A stretch of 64,000 bases of DNA from Lophius americanus (lineage: Eukaryota > Chordata > Actinopteri > Lophiiformes > Lophiidae): positions 1,730,501 through 1,794,500 of the forward strand of contig JBBDHG010000127.1 in assembly GCA_037951165.1 (NCBI GenBank), read 5' to 3'. Each line of letters opens with the position of its first letter. The stretch's first letter is position 1. The notes beneath the pieces are model-generated. The model was not told the DNA's origin and did no database searches. It saw only the letters and a program-made list of their open reading frames with translations. Made by a program: the position numbers and the translations under genes. Below are positions 1 through 13,110 of this stretch, piece by piece.

Positions 1-2
1 AG

Positions 3-39
3 AATCATGGGAATATCATGGGGAAATCATGGGGAAATG
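3..39. repeat. short tandem repeat at window edge
   Basis: About three imperfect copies of a 12-13 base unit built on ATCATGGGGA lie at the very start of the window. The array may extend further left, outside the window. Confidence 0.55.
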
Positions 40-3000
40 GGACGCTAGGGAAAGTTGTCTTTAAACGTCCAGCTAGCAAGGAGAATTTTAGCAATACTTG
101 TCACTTTCCAAGCGAAACACACTGAGGTCTGATAACAAGTACTGAAAACTTTAGTCATGATGCATTGATTCAGTTTTAATACTCAAATTTGTATTTCCTG
201 TTGCTTACAACTAAGTGTTAAAGCCTTTAAACTAATGAAGTACTTGACATTACTATGTCTATATGTTTGGAAGGTGAAGTGTTCCCAGAAGAGCAACTTG
301 AATCCACACATTTCCTGTTATGAGAAGACAATGAGAAGAAAATCTGACACAGTGGATGAGAGGGGTTGTCCATGACGTCTGGAAGTCTGGATACTGTCCT
401 CCTCTCAGCATTGCCTTTCAGTGGAATCAGGCTGACCTCAAGGGCATGCCCTGCCTTCCTCTACAGTTGATCAATCCTTCGGCCATTGGCAGCTTTGACA
501 CTGCTTCCCCGGCACATAACAGAAAGAACAGAGCACTGGATACCACTGACTGAAAAACTCATTATGCAGCAGAATTGCACCTTTCTTGGTATAACATTAT
601 TACACTGTATAATACTGTGTAATAATCATTGAAAGCTTAAAATTTAAGCGTAATTTTGACATTGAAGCACATTGAAGTATCCATATTACTTTGACATAAA
701 GTTGTGAACATAATCCATATGCAGTCTCCCACGATAAGACAGTATATTATCATGGAGTTCTATGTATATTATTCCATAAATCAATAAACAACCCCCATGC
801 ACGTACCACATGTGTTAGTGTTGTAAGACAGGATTATGAAACAGCTCCATACTTCCTCCATTAGACATGACACAAAAATGAATATAGTAGCAGTTCTGCA
901 GCCAACCAGCATGACAGCTGTCACTGACTGTAGAACCAAAAAGAAAATGATCTCCATTCAGCAACGTGATACCAGACTGCGTCGCAACATGTGATGAGGC
1001 TTGCACAACGAGCACTGACAAAGATAGTAGGACAAAGCTGTGGGTGAGTGTAGACCACTGGAAACTTAAGTATGTGAAATGACCTGATCTTTGACATACA
1101 CTATATACTGAGCTATTTTAATAGCTACTCCAAAAGTTAGGCTTGGGAAAGATGTTACTAAAATGTGCTTTTAATGGGCACGTATTATGCAATAGCCCGG
1201 CGGCAGCTCCTACAAGACTGACCTGAGAGTGTCCTATGAGATATCAGAGCAATCAGCAACCATAAACTTTATGTCCGGATTGTGCAAATAAACTGCATTG
1301 TCATACAAAATGAATTAGTTGTATAGTAAACAAGGGCAAGGTTTCTTCTCTAAGTAACTCAAGTTTTTTTAAAGAAAACTCAACAATATTATTTGATTTT
1401 GCCCACACTATTTTTCTCATAGGATAGGAATAAGCCAAAGATGAAATCACGTTGTATATAAATCGAGCATCATCACAGAAATAGTTGGTGTCTCAGCTTC
1501 GATTTCAAAGCCCAGCAGTGATGTATGAATTGGATATTACTTTACCGGCATTCTCAACAAAAAGCCCTTCTGTACAACAGCTGGCTGAATATCCTGCAAT
1601 GTAAATGTTTTTAGTAAATGTGATGCAAATCAAATTTAGTCAGTGTGTGTTTATGCGTGGGACCGAACTTGAGGCGGCGGCCCCTCTGTTTTTTGATAGA
1701 TGTTGTGTGTTGGAGTGTCTGTTTACATCGTCACCCAGGCAATTCAGGCTGACCTGCGCCAACAGCTTTGACAGGAGTGATGACAAAAATAGATCCTCGT
1801 CCACCGGCCCAAATCTACCCAACCCTCTTGGAGGCAAAGAGGAGGGGGAGCTTGGGAGGGTGAATGAGATGAAAAGGGGACATATTTTCCTTTGGAAAAA
1901 GTTATTGAGAAAAGTTAACCAGAGTTCATTAAAACTAGGAAGCTGCCTGTCAAGAGTGGAGCTGTTAAAAGTGATGCTTTTTTGAAAACAACATTTCATG
2001 AAGTCGTTGTATGGTTTTGCAGATAATGGTTGGATTTTTTATCAGTAGCAAGCGGGTTATGGTTTTTATCTTGCTTCTTTATTATGTGTGTGAAACAGAT
2101 AATCACCGCTATTTGCCATTCCTGAATTATGTATAATTATATTCGGTCATATGGGCTTTGTAGAACGCATCATATTTTTCCAGCACTTTTGCTTCAGTGA
2201 TGGAGTGATGGCGTCCAGAAAATTGCCAACATGCTTACGGTAGGTGTCACTGCTAAATGCTCAGTCATAAAAATATAAAAGATACGACCGTTTCACTGGT
2301 CCATCCAGACAGGATTGGTAAGAAGGTCTATTGATGACGGTAAGGAAATGTAGATAATGCGTTCATCCTGCTGAATGTGCATTAAATACCTGTGAAAGAT
2401 GCCTTCACTTTTACCCTCGTCTTTTTAATGGACGCTAAACGTGAATTTGAACATTGGTGCACATCTAATCATCTCTACATATCAGTGTTGATGTCCTCCT
2501 TCCTGTGTGAATAGTTATTCAGATGTGTGTAGTGGCACTGGGGGGGCTGAAGAATGTGCAAAGTATCATTTCCAGTTTCATATTTTTTCTGTCGGGCAGC
2601 AATTTCCTAAAAGTGGATGACGACAGCGTGTTGATTTTTCATGGTCACCTGGCAGCTGGCCTTGGTCTCACGTGCAGATAACCCAAACATACAAACACAA
2701 ACTTGTTCAAATAATACAGGCACGTCACAAACTGTATTAGACTGTTTAAGTATCCCCCGGACAAAAAGTTATCTTATCGCTGCATGACTGCAGGTTCTGT
2801 CTGGGTACAGCTTTGCTGTTGGACACAGTCAGACTATGGCACACCGCCAATATACTTTTTGTAGATAGATCCAGAGAGCCCACATAATAAATACATGTTA
2901 AAAATGTCGACTGAGCCTAGTGATAAAGCAGGAGTCAGGAAATGGATATCATGTTGGCCAACAATCAGTTCTTAGCTTTAAAGCAATGCAAATTGCTTGC

Positions 3001-4100
3001 CAGTCATATCAGCGAGGCCATGGGACCAGAACAGCTGAGCTGATTGACCCACATCATTAAATCACACACAGTATGACACACAGGACCCTGTTTGTCTGTA
3101 CTCACTCGATCACTGGGTGTATAACTTCACGTTTGTTCAGTGCAGAAACAAATGTTTTTTGGCATATCTGCTTCAACATATGTGATATATGGTAGCCTAC
3201 ACTCTTTAAAGTCAAAGGCACATATTTGAAATAACTGCCAGGGTGAAATACCGGAAGGTGTCACGTCCCACTCCCACATTGCAGAGTGGTTTTCATATGT
3301 CGGGCTTTTGCGCACCAGCTGCCTTCATTCCTCACAACCAGGCCTGCTCCTACATTCAGCCTCCTTAATCTACCGATGAGTGTCTGGAAAAGGCAGACAT
3401 ACATACATAGCCCTGACCCCAGTCACCGTGTCAGAGGCTGAAAATAACTATAACATCCGTTCAGCATAAAATGCAGGTGAGAACAATTAACACTACTGTG
3501 TTAATTGTTTATGGTGGGCGTTCTATGCCTGACAAACGTAAAATAGAATAAAAAAAGAAAGAAAGACTAATGCTAAAATGACTGAAGCCAAAAAATTGGT
3601 CTTGTTGATATGACAATGTTGTACAACACTAATACAAATCAATGAATCAACTATTTGCCTTTTGTCTAATCTCATTGTTAATGTCTGTGATAAACACTAA
3701 GACACAGTTTTGTGAAAGATGAATCATTTGTAATAACAGTATGTCCATTCTTGCAAAGCAATGGCAATTCGGTATCAACGTTCATGGGCTGTAACTTTTA
3801 ATATGTCCTCCATGACATTCCAGATATCAGTCAGTCCTTCTTGTCCAAATAGATAAACAATAGAACCTTTGTGCTACACCACTATAACCCATGTTTCATA
3901 GTAACGGCTGATTGAATTCTCAATGGCTGCTTTGCATAGCCCAGGACTGAAAGCTTGCAAAAAGATAAATGCTTTCACACATTTGAACACTTGGGTCAAC
4001 GACCCATGATTTAAAGACAGATTGCAGGAATCTCAGCCTGTGGTTCCAACCATTAATAATCAGATTCTTTCAGAGACTTCCCGCGGGATTCTGGTCAGTT
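40..4100. other. intergenic stretch, no gene supported
   Basis: I see no exon with recognisable protein homology, no RNA gene and no intact mobile element here. The longest reading frames (for example 1605-1985 plus and 1640-1999 minus) overlap antisense, have low-complexity composition and match no family I know. The 3' parts of a decayed Tc1 element may reach into the last few hundred bases. Confidence 0.5.
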
Positions 4101-4104
4101 GACT

Positions 4105-4545
4105 ACGACGACTAATCCAAAATATTCCAGAACTTCTTCTAGGTCCAAGCCTTGGTGGACTTTGAGCTGTGCATGGGATCATTGTTCGTTTTGAATGTCC
4201 AGCGATTCCCAAGTTTCACATCCTCACAAATGCCATGTTTCCCCAGATTCCCTGGTACTTCATGGAGTCCTTCATACCCTCAACACACATCAGGCTTCCA
4301 ATGCCTGAAGACGCAAAGAAGACTGGGGGGGGGCACTACCAAACCACCGCCATGCTTCACTGCAGTAACGTTCTTTTCAGCATATGCTCATTTATTCTTC
4401 CTTCTCAAGACATACTGCTTTCTCGAATGCCCGATGAGTTCCAGTTTTGTCTCATCACTCCAAAGAACTGCATCCCAAAACCTTGTTGGCTTCCAATGAC
4501 GATTATGGGCGCTCTGGGGGCCGCCTTTTCTGAGTTTGGGAAAGG
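4105..4545 (-). mobile_element. degenerate Tc1/mariner-type transposase fragment
   Basis: Read on the minus strand, this stretch gives the hallmark blocks of a fish Tc1 transposase in order. There is a WSDET block around 4442-4466, then a GHSRKQYVLRRK-like block, then VKHGGG near 4347-4362. Further on comes a shifted QQDNDPKHTAKS-like block with a KAWL-type block at about 4146-4200, and an LEYF-like block near 4118-4143. An in-frame stop lies between the second and third blocks, and the frame changes at least once after VKHGGG. I found no terminal inverted repeats. It is an old, inactive remnant of the catalytic core, not a gene. Confidence 0.8.
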
Positions 4546-4962
4546 TGCTTTAATGTAAATTTAGACCTTAATGGAATCGGTCCACAAAAACATGCCATGC
4601 CAAGCATGAAACAGTCCTGCAGACCCTTACCTGCTTATCATGACAGAGTACAAACACGTTTCCATTACACAAAGTGTGGTGAGACCGTCAGACTACTTGA
4701 AACATAGTTACTACTGGTGATAACATACACCAGCAGCTCAGAGGCATGTCCAGTATGCTCTTATGAAATACATGCATCCAATTTCAAAGGTCAGACTTTT
4801 ATGTTAAGAAACAGCGACATTTAAAACTTCAAAATTAGTTGAGAGAAACAAGTAGATACATAGACATAAACTCTGAATATGATTGCATTTTCCTTTTTAA
4901 AATCATATATAAAAATAACACTGCTCTGGACAATATTGAAAACTGAAGGCCTAGGTTTGGTT

Positions 4963-4980
4963 AAAAAAAAAAAAAAAAAC
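4963..4980. repeat. poly(A) run
   Basis: An uninterrupted run of A lies just beyond the predicted 3' end of the minus-strand eif4ebp3l gene. On that gene's strand it reads as poly(T), so it is not a retroposon tail of the gene. Confidence 0.6.
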
Positions 4981-5009
4981 CCACACAACTGCTTACATTC
5001 TGAAGAGCC

Positions 5010-5015
5010 TTTATT
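5010..5015 (-). terminator. eif4ebp3l: poly(A) signal of eif4ebp3l
   Basis: TTTATT on the plus strand reads AATAAA on the minus strand, about 520 bases past the eif4ebp3l stop codon. It would give a 3' UTR of roughly 540 bases ending near 4990. Placement is inferred from sequence only. Confidence 0.5.
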
Positions 5016-5535
5016 TGAAATTATTCACATTTCATCTCTCCCTCCATAAAAAAAACAGCAGGAACTGATTTTTAGTAGGCCTCGGCTCCGAGAATAAAGG
5101 AGGCATGAGTTTGCCTAGCACAAAAGAAAGTTAGCCATTCTGTCTGGAGGAAATAAAACAAAACTGATGCCTGCAGTGAAAAATTCTACATGTCAAAATG
5201 TAGTCAGCTTATATTCCCCAACTTAAAAAATAAGCTACATAGCATAATTGTATATTTACAAAAGATAAAAAAAAGTTAAATCAAAAGGGACTTTTTCAAT
5301 TCCTCTGTAGCTCTGAAGTGAGTGAGCAACCAATCAACCCATCTAATACTGTTTCTTTCCATTTTTAGGGTTACAAATACCCTATAGTTCTCTAATTTTC
5401 CATTCTGCTTGGTTCCTCAAAGAGCTTTTATTTTTTTAAAAAGGTGAAAAAAAGCTTTATATGTAATGCATTACAGTCAGTAATGACCTTGGAGCTGTTT
5501 CAGCGATAACTCTCCACAGGAGGTAATATTGGAAT

Positions 5536-8423
5536 TCAGATGTCCATCTCAAACTGGTTGTCATCTGTTGAAAGAGACAGAAATAAAGAGTTCAAATTTA
5601 AAAGGGGACATATTTGATTATCATCTGACAGTTGACGCACTGTAACTGATTATAGACAAGATAACAAAGTACACATATTGTCAGTACAGACATCACTGGC
5701 ACGACAAACATAGTTGACTGTAAGGGTGTATGTCACAAATCCAAACCCATGACATGGCTTGTGTTTACACCAGCCCATGCCAAGGAGACAAAGGAAAAAG
5801 GGACTCAATGATTAACTCTGTGGTCTTTAGTTTGACAGGAGGAATGGAGAGAATAGAATGATGGATGAGTTTCACTGAATAATAACTAGAAGCCTGAACT
5901 TCTCATGAGGCCAAAACCGCTGGCCAGGCTGCCACAGTAAGCTGCCACAGAAAGCTGCACAATATAATCATTTCCCAAATGTAGTCTGTTCTCTCCAACA
6001 ACTCATTAAATCTTCTGGAAGGGGCTATCAGTAATACAGAATCATAGATATAGTGGCCTAGTTTGAAAACCTATTGAGCCTATTAAGACCCTGTGAGACA
6101 CACTTGAGAGACAAAACTAACAGATGGCGATAATGCTGTAAATGTAGTCGTAACGCTAGAAGAACACAAGCTGCATCTATCTGCAAATGCTGATTACATG
6201 GGACAACAAATAATACAATGAATTATTTTGGAGTTCATGGGTGCATAACCATATGGGCACATTGTTAGTGAGATAAAACTACACAATTGTGCATTGTGGG
6301 AATGTGTCTGTGCTCTCATTTTAACAAATATACGTTGACCTTTCAATTTAAGCCACTCAATAAAAACTACTCAAGCTCAGAGTAAAAAAGATTTAAGTAG
6401 AGCTCATGTTTACCCGCCATGTCCTTCTCTTCCTCCTCAGCCTCCTCTTTGAGATCTTGCAATTTCCCAATAGGGTGTGTAGCAGGTACTGTTACCCCTG
6501 GGATTTGGGGCAGGCAGCATGGGGGGGTTCGGGCGAGAGGAGAGTTACGACAATCCAACAAAAACTTCCTGTCATAGATGATGCGGGTACCTGTTTTTGA
6601 GAGAAGGGGAAAATTGTGTTTGAGCTGCAGTAAACTGAAATCTGATATAAAAGGAAATTAATAGTAAACGCTCTGAAGATGATCACAAAAGATCACATTT
6701 CCGATTTTCACAGGATTAAAGGGGTCTAGTAATTACTGGAGTACTATGTAAGATGCATATCGCTGATTTGATTATCATTATCCTCTAGCACAGGGGATTT
6801 AAGGGAGAAAAGGAGGATCCTGAGTGCATAAAGTAGGTGGAGTGGAGGCCGTCACCGCATTATTTCTAGGAAACCAAAGAACAGAACATTTCATCTATGA
6901 AAGAAGGGGCCTTGAGATTAAAGCCACATGTTTTGTTCTTAGACAGAGCAAAGGCTTTAATATTGAGGGCAGATACAGCATGGTATCACAGCGGTTATTT
7001 TCCACTCAAACACTGCATGTTACCACATCTAAACCTGACTTAGCATGTCTCATGTATGTCACGGCTTGGACTCAAGCCAACTCCAAGCAAAAACAGTGTC
7101 ATTAAGGCATTCTTGTGAAAAGTTTGTACAGGATGTGACTGAGCAATGCAGTGCTCAATTACATTTTTTTCTTAATGGAGTTTGAACTGTTCTGCAGAGT
7201 ATCTGCCTAACCTTTCAACGGAGAAAAACATGTTATGTAATAACTGCATTTCGTCCTGGACAAAGGGGAACCAAAGCAAAGAGAGGGGCGGGGAGAGGGG
7301 GCTGGAATGCAAGCTATAGCACAAGCAATGCATTGCAAGGCAACTTTAGAGCGTGGCGCCATTATGTAAAGACAAGGGTCAGTCAAGCAACATATGGCAG
7401 GATCCAAGAGTGAAACGCTTTTAATAAACTGGAAAATAACTGTTGCAATTTCCTATGTTGCACAGTTCAGTCAAGTTATGGCACAAATTGAACGTGCTGG
7501 TCATACAACCCTTGCAGTAGACTTTTCTTCTTCTTTTTTTAAATGCTCGTTTAAACTTGTACAGAATGTTCTTACTGTTCCTGAAATACAAGGCTGGCCA
7601 TAGCAAGGATAGGATAGGACAGCCTATTACTCCTACAACACTACGGAGGCCAATCATTTGCTGTTAAGCCATCTGCTTAAACACACCCTCTTGAAATCCA
7701 AAGCCATGGGTTTATATGTTCTTGTTGTCTTTGGACTTCAGGGTTTTTAAAGCAGCACCACATAGCTAAGTGATTCAAAGTCACATAGCCATGTGCATAG
7801 CCATATCGAAGTTGGAAGTATGTAAAAAAAAACAAAGAAGGATTTCAAAACAGTAGGTTCTATTTCATACAATAAATATGAATTGAATATGCCAATTACA
7901 TCAGAAAACGTATAAATGATTTCCAGACTCAAAATAACAAATGCCTTGCACGTGGTTTGTGATGGTTCACCTAAATAAAAAATAATTCTAAAATTGAAAG
8001 GTGCATCAAATTCTTCTGAAAACGAGTCTGCAGCCAACAGTCAGTGTATAACGCATTTAACGACCCATACTTTCGCCTATCTTCTCATTAATTGATATCC
8101 TATAGTGTTTCATCATCTGTTGCTTACAATTTCTCGCGAGATCTTGTCGAGACAAGAGAATTTGCACGTACGCATGAAATATTATCAATACAATTTTTGC
8201 GTTAAAAATGTTGTCTGTACGCAGTTCAAAGATCAAGTAAACTACACATGACGCACGTCTTTGGACAGGAACTTGAAAAGTTTCCATTACCTCCAGGCGT
8301 GGTGGAGAAGAGGGTCCCCCCTGGTGTCTGGCTGTAACAGTCGGGTAGCTGGGACCAGTCCTTCAGGGTGAGCACCCTGGTCGGGATGGGGACACTTTTA
8401 ACTTCGTTGGTGCCGGTCGACAT
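5536..8423 (-). CDS. eif4ebp3l: eIF4E-binding protein 3-like (4E-BP)
   Basis: Three coding exons on the minus strand: 8423-8291, 6590-6414 and 5564-5536, joined in frame through GT-AG introns to give 112 residues, the usual size for a 4E-BP. The product is a small, largely disordered translational repressor that binds eIF4E in the cytoplasm and is released when mTORC1 phosphorylates it. Visible motifs: Thr33-Pro and Thr42-Pro in paired TPGGT/TTPGG blocks (matching human Thr37/Thr46), the eIF4E-binding motif YDRKFLL at 50-56, Ser61-Pro and Thr66-Pro (matching Ser65/Thr70), and the C-terminal TOS motif FEMDI at 108-112, which binds Raptor. The TPPCCLPQIPGV stretch is 4E-BP3-like and points to the fish eif4ebp3l form. 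The last coding exon is only 29 bases and carries the TOS motif. The start is the first ATG, at 8423. Confidence 0.96.
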
Positions 8424-8760
8424 GCTAGCTTTGGGGTAGACGCTGTTGATTGACTAGGAAAAGTTTTTCAGCCCTCCTCAAATCCACTATATCAATATCG
8501 CGCGTAGCCTATAACAAAAACAAGTGGCTTCCAGTTTGCAGACGTTTTAGGACAAAGTGTCACCGTCGTGAGCTGGAGCGTGAAAGTTCCTTTCAACGCA
8601 GAGCTCGGTGTTCGTTGCTCCTAGTAGCCAGCAGTCGCGACCATGTGCGATATAAGTAGGTCGTTAGATGTTAGCAGCGCCCACAGCTGTAACAGTAACT
8701 CGTGATGTTTTTGTACAGCAGCTATGACACACGTGGGGCAGCGAGCATGAGGTGCGAATG
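8424..8760 (-). promoter_or_regulatory. eif4ebp3l: 5' UTR and probable promoter of eif4ebp3l
   Basis: This sequence lies immediately upstream of the eif4ebp3l ATG and is richer in CpG than its surroundings. A TTATAT element on the minus strand near 8648-8655 could be a weak TATA box. No transcription start can be fixed from sequence alone. Confidence 0.4.
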
Positions 8761-9151
8761 CTTTTCTATGAAAGACAGTCCGTGAGGGCGGGAGTAACTA
8801 CAACTCAAGGGGGGGAAAGCTGTTGAATTATCATCTTCTATTCATGAACTTGAACGAGTTTTTCATTCGAAATAAAGTACAACACTGTTCGGAAGAAATT
8901 AAAATAAAGATAGGAACACATATAAAACAAAAACGTTATTGTATTAACAGTTGACTTTGAACCTGGGCTTCTTCCTTAGCTTATTGATTCTATATATTAA
9001 TCTATTATATTTATTCTATCTATAAGGGTTGTGGTAATTTTTCTTAAACAATAAATGTTATCCACAATACCTTAAATAACTACCACAATGGATTGTATGA
9101 GATGTTAATATAAGTCCAATAAACTGAATAGATCATATTAATTACTCCTTA

Positions 9152-9178
9152 GATGATAGATGGATGGAGATAGATAAT

Positions 9179-9216
<38 letters not shown>

Positions 9217-9229
9217 TAGATAGATAGAA
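9152..9229. repeat. (GATA)n/(GA)n compound microsatellite
   Basis: Imperfect GATG/GATA units lead into an uninterrupted (GA)n tract at about 9185-9212, followed by four to five GATA units. Confidence 0.95.
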
Positions 9230-10089
9230 AGCCTTCATTAACATCCATAAACTGAAATCAGAATCATAAATAGCTTGCAACACTCAAAACCGTTAACACA
9301 TTTACTTGAATTTAACGTTTTATATAAATTCCATTGTGTAAGGCATTTTTTCTGCACTTACCATCCCTTTTAAATAAAGTTGGACCTATTCAAAGTAACT
9401 GAGTTGAATCTATTTTCATAAAATTAATTGACCCAACCCAAGTATGTTAACTTAAACTAATATTATTGGTCAGTACTGCAATAAATCAACTTAATCATGT
9501 GGAAATACTTAAAATAACTTTATTTAAGTTTAATCAAAGAGTTATTATTAAAGTTTAGCAGACAAAAACACAGATGGTGTTTTATTTAGTGTCTTAATTA
9601 AGTCATTAAGTAAAAAAAACAACAACCTTTAAGGAGATATATTTCCAAATAAAAGTTAAACAATTTAGAGTGATGTCCTTGGTCCATGGAAACCCGCTAA
9701 CCTCTGTGTAGTTGCTCATTACAGGACAAATCTGCCCCCTCTAGGTGGTTAATGCTGCTGTAGTGGCTAACTCAATTTGTGGCAAAACTGCACATAACAC
9801 TGCCACCTCTTGGTATGTACCGTTATATGTCATTGTTAGAGGCGGGACTTCCGGTTGTATGTCCATAGATGCCAAGGGATGCCACTGATGCTACGGGTTT
9901 CTTGTCACTGTTTGCTGTTATTACTAATATGTTACAGCACCAGGGCAGTGTTTAAGATAACTGAAGAGGTCTGAAATGGCATACATATCAAATCTTGCAG
10001 AACACCTGTAAGTCTCTATGCATGACTATATTTCTAAGGCCCCATGGACTTTAATAAACTTTTATTGAAATAACCCTATTTTGGTGTGG

Positions 10090-11650
10090 TGACATAATAA
10101 TAATAATAATAAATTGGACTTATATAGCGCCTTTCTATGAACCCAAGGACGCTTGACAAAGAGGGTATTCAAAACATACTAATAAATAAATAAAAAGGAG
10201 GGATGTGTAGAAGGGATATTGAGATCGTAGGCCTTTAAGATAAGGTGGTGCTTATGGAGTTTTTTGAAAATGTCCAGGGTTGCAAAATTCCTGAATTCAG
10301 GAGGCGGAGAGAGTTCCAGAGGGTGGGGGCTGCGACACTGAAGGCTCTGTCCCCGAATGTTCGCAGCCTGGTGTGGGGGTTGAAGAGCAGACCAGTGTCG
10401 GAGGAGCAAAGCCTCCGAGAAGGAGTGTAGGGGTAGAGAAGGTCGTTGTGGTACTGGGGGGAGGGCATGGAGGTATTTGTAAGTGAGCAGGAGGAGTGTA
10501 TAGTTTATGCGTGATTTGATAGGAAGCCAGTGAAGGTGGATGACTGTGGGGGTGATGTGCTGCCAGGGCTTTGCTTGGTACCCCGGACAGGACTCCATTA
10601 CAGTAGTCAAGACTCTGCAACAGAGCCAGAGAGTGATGGTCGGAGACCAGAAATGGTCTTGAGGTGTTAGAAGGCGGATTTTTTGATGGATTTGATGTGT
10701 GATTGAAATGAAAGGGTGGAGTCCGGTATGACGCCTAGATTGCGGACCTCGGTGGATGGGCAGATGGAGCAACCAGCCACGTCTGAGGAGATCTCCAACC
10801 TTCCGGAGCAGTGCCTTAGGGGCCTATACCATGAGCTGTGTTTTGCTGCTGTTTAGTTTGAGGAGGTTAGATGACATCCATGTTTTTATTTCCTGTAGGC
10901 ATTTGACTAGGGACTGGGGTGAGAGGTGGGTGGGTGGATGGCTTGATGCTGAGGTAGAGCTGTGTGTCATCGGAGTAGGAGTGGAAACTGAGACCGTGAT
11001 GGCGGATAATCTGACCAAGGGGGAGCCTGTAGGTGTTGAAGAGAAGGGGTCCAAGCACAGAACCTTGAGGGACACTTTGGTTGACTGGGGCTGGGGAGGA
11101 GCTGGAGTCACTTATGGTGATGAATTGTTTTCTGTTGGAAAGATAAGATTCAAACCAGGAGAGGGCTGTTCCGGTTAGTCCTAAGTGGTCCGTTAGGCGG
11201 TTAAGGGGGGATGGAGTATGAGACTATCAAAAGCTGCCGAGATGTCAAGGAGGATGAGGATGGAGATGTGGCCGGAATCTGCTGCTATGAGGAGGTCGTT
11301 GGTGATTTTTCATGAGGGCAGTCTCTGTGCTGTGGTGAGGTCTGAATCCAGTTTGTAGGGGTTCATAGAACTCATGTTTGGACACATGCTGATGGAGTTG
11401 GGTGGCAACTACTCTTTACAGGATTTTCCTAAGGAAAGGAAGTTTGGAGATCGTCTGGTAGCTGTTGAAATCCTCCAGGTCAAATCCTGACTTTTTAAGG
11501 ATGGGGGTGACAGATGCTGTTTTGAAGCTGGAGGGGCCTGTGCCGGGTTCCAAGGAGGAGTTAATGAGGGTGACCATGGGAGCGCAAAGGGCGGAAAGAC
11601 ATGATCATAGAAGTCGATGTATTGGATTTGACAGTCGGCTTGAATACAAG
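10090..11650 (-). mobile_element. L2-like non-LTR retrotransposon (LINE), 5'-truncated and decayed
   Basis: The minus strand encodes the C-terminal part of a reverse transcriptase of the fish L2 type. In order from high to low coordinates: a block ending SYRPISNL-like (about 11460), GFRPHHSTETAL (about 11330-11360), DISAAFD (about 11230), SVPQGSVLGPLLF (about 11035-11080), the catalytic box as YSDDTQLYL rather than YADD (about 10955-10985), LKLNSSKT, LDYCNGVLSG (about 10600), LHWLPIKSRI (about 10510) and LRTFGDRAFSVAAP (about 10350). Several frameshifts and stops interrupt it. The 3' end is a short (ATT)n tail, seen on the plus strand as (AAT)n at about 10096-10113, after a GGCGCTATATAAG-type tail motif. 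The element is a 5'-truncated insertion without an intact ORF. Confidence 0.88.
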
Positions 11651-12771
11651 CAACTTTAACTTGTCATTAAAACAAATTTTTGCTATATTTAAGATTACTT
11701 TCAAATTTTCCTGCATGTTTTCTCTCTAGACAGATCGGGGGGGATTTTCCCCATAAATTATACACAAAAAAAGATTTATTATTGTTTTAGGCGTGTTCAT
11801 AAATAATATCTATATCGAATGATATCCATTGAATATATTGCGATTATTTTTTCACTAAAATGTTTGTAAACATTCCTCAGAGTATAAAGCATCATCCGAT
11901 GAGGAGAGCTATGTTAGTGTGATGCCTTTAATCTTACTGCATTTATTTACTTTTCAGACCCAGATAAGTGAAAAATCTCAGGCAAAAGCTTTCAGCACCA
12001 TCTACAGGTCGACTGCAGAATGCAAGATGAACGAGCATTGGAAGCCATTGGCTTTGAAGCTTAAATAGAGTATTCACAGAAAGGAAGATGTATAACATGA
12101 TAGAATCGGCAAAAAAAAATAGGCCCCCGGTCTTCGATCTTTTCATTTTTCCTACCGTGATAAATCTGTGTAAAATTTGTTGTTGTTTTTTTTTATTCAA
12201 GATGTATGTAACCCAAATTTAAAAAAAATGTCCCATATATTTATGGGATTCTTCATCATATTAAATAATGCATAATTTGAAATATGATACGATATATGGT
12301 ACATGTTACATAATATATGTAAAGATATGATATGACATGATTTGCATCCCTTGCCAGCAAAGACGCTGCAAGGCTGCAGGTGACAAGACGCAATTTGATG
12401 GGAAAGTCAAGCTGCCTGCAGTTCTTGGAATGTACAAAGAGCAGAAAAAATAATGCAGAGCGTGCTGACTGTTCCTCATGTAGAGATCCCGGCTCTTCAT
12501 TAACACATCAAGTCAGTCAAGTTATATCCTTATCTGTTTATGGTTCCCTACAATGAGGTCATGCATACTGCTATCTAAAAATGAGTTAATTATCAATGTA
12601 TCTATCTGTATCTTTTTGTATTGTAAATTGTGTGTTTCATCACGTTTTGCTGTTATTTGATTGTATTTATAATATTAATTTAAATAGTGTTCTGACGTTA
12701 TTCTCTTTCCTGAACTCCTTGGAGATGTGTCTTCATTGTACATTGGTTTTGTAGATAATGATGGATCTGAA

Positions 12772-12788
12772 GGGGGGGGGGGGGGGGG
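12772..12788. repeat. poly(G) run of 17
   Basis: Seventeen consecutive G residues on the plus strand. Such a run can adopt a G-quadruplex and is also a frequent sequencing trouble spot. Confidence 0.95.
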
Positions 12789-13009
12789 TCAAATAAGGAA
12801 GCTGTGAAGGAAGACCTTATTCTGTAAATGTTTTATATCTAAAATATTCAGATTCAGGAGTATTAGTTGTACGGAGGTTTTACAGTTTGAAGAAAGGTGT
12901 TAAGCAGGATCGGGCTATCTTGTCTTCTTATCAACCACTAGATGGCGATATTGACCTGGGTTTATTGGGACCACTGATTAAATCAGAAACCCAATTACTA
13001 TAGTTAAGA

Positions 13010-13110
13010 AGAAGAAGAAGAAATCCTTTATTTATCACATAAAGCCATAAACAGTACAACATAGTGAAATTATTTCTCTGCATTTGAAAAAATACATTAG
13101 ATAAATATGT
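13010..13110. repeat. dispersed repeat, copy 1 (with GAA run)
   Basis: After a short (GAA)n run, this stretch shares blocks with 57885-57970: a CTTTATT..TCACATA block, then ACAGT-CAACATAGTGAAA and a TTTCT-TG-ATT block in the same order and strand. The pattern resembles the terminal part of a fish interspersed element, but I cannot name the family. Confidence 0.55.

Noticed and set aside
1605..1999. Overlapping 119-126 aa frames on both strands
   Set aside because: Antisense overlap, low complexity, no family resemblance, no splice or promoter context.
4152..4558. Plus-strand frames of 115 and 129 aa
   Set aside because: They are the antisense of a degenerate Tc1 transposase, which is the better explanation.
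10179..10772. 197 aa minus-strand frame as a possible host gene
   Set aside because: The sequence is the C-terminal end of an L2-like LINE protein.
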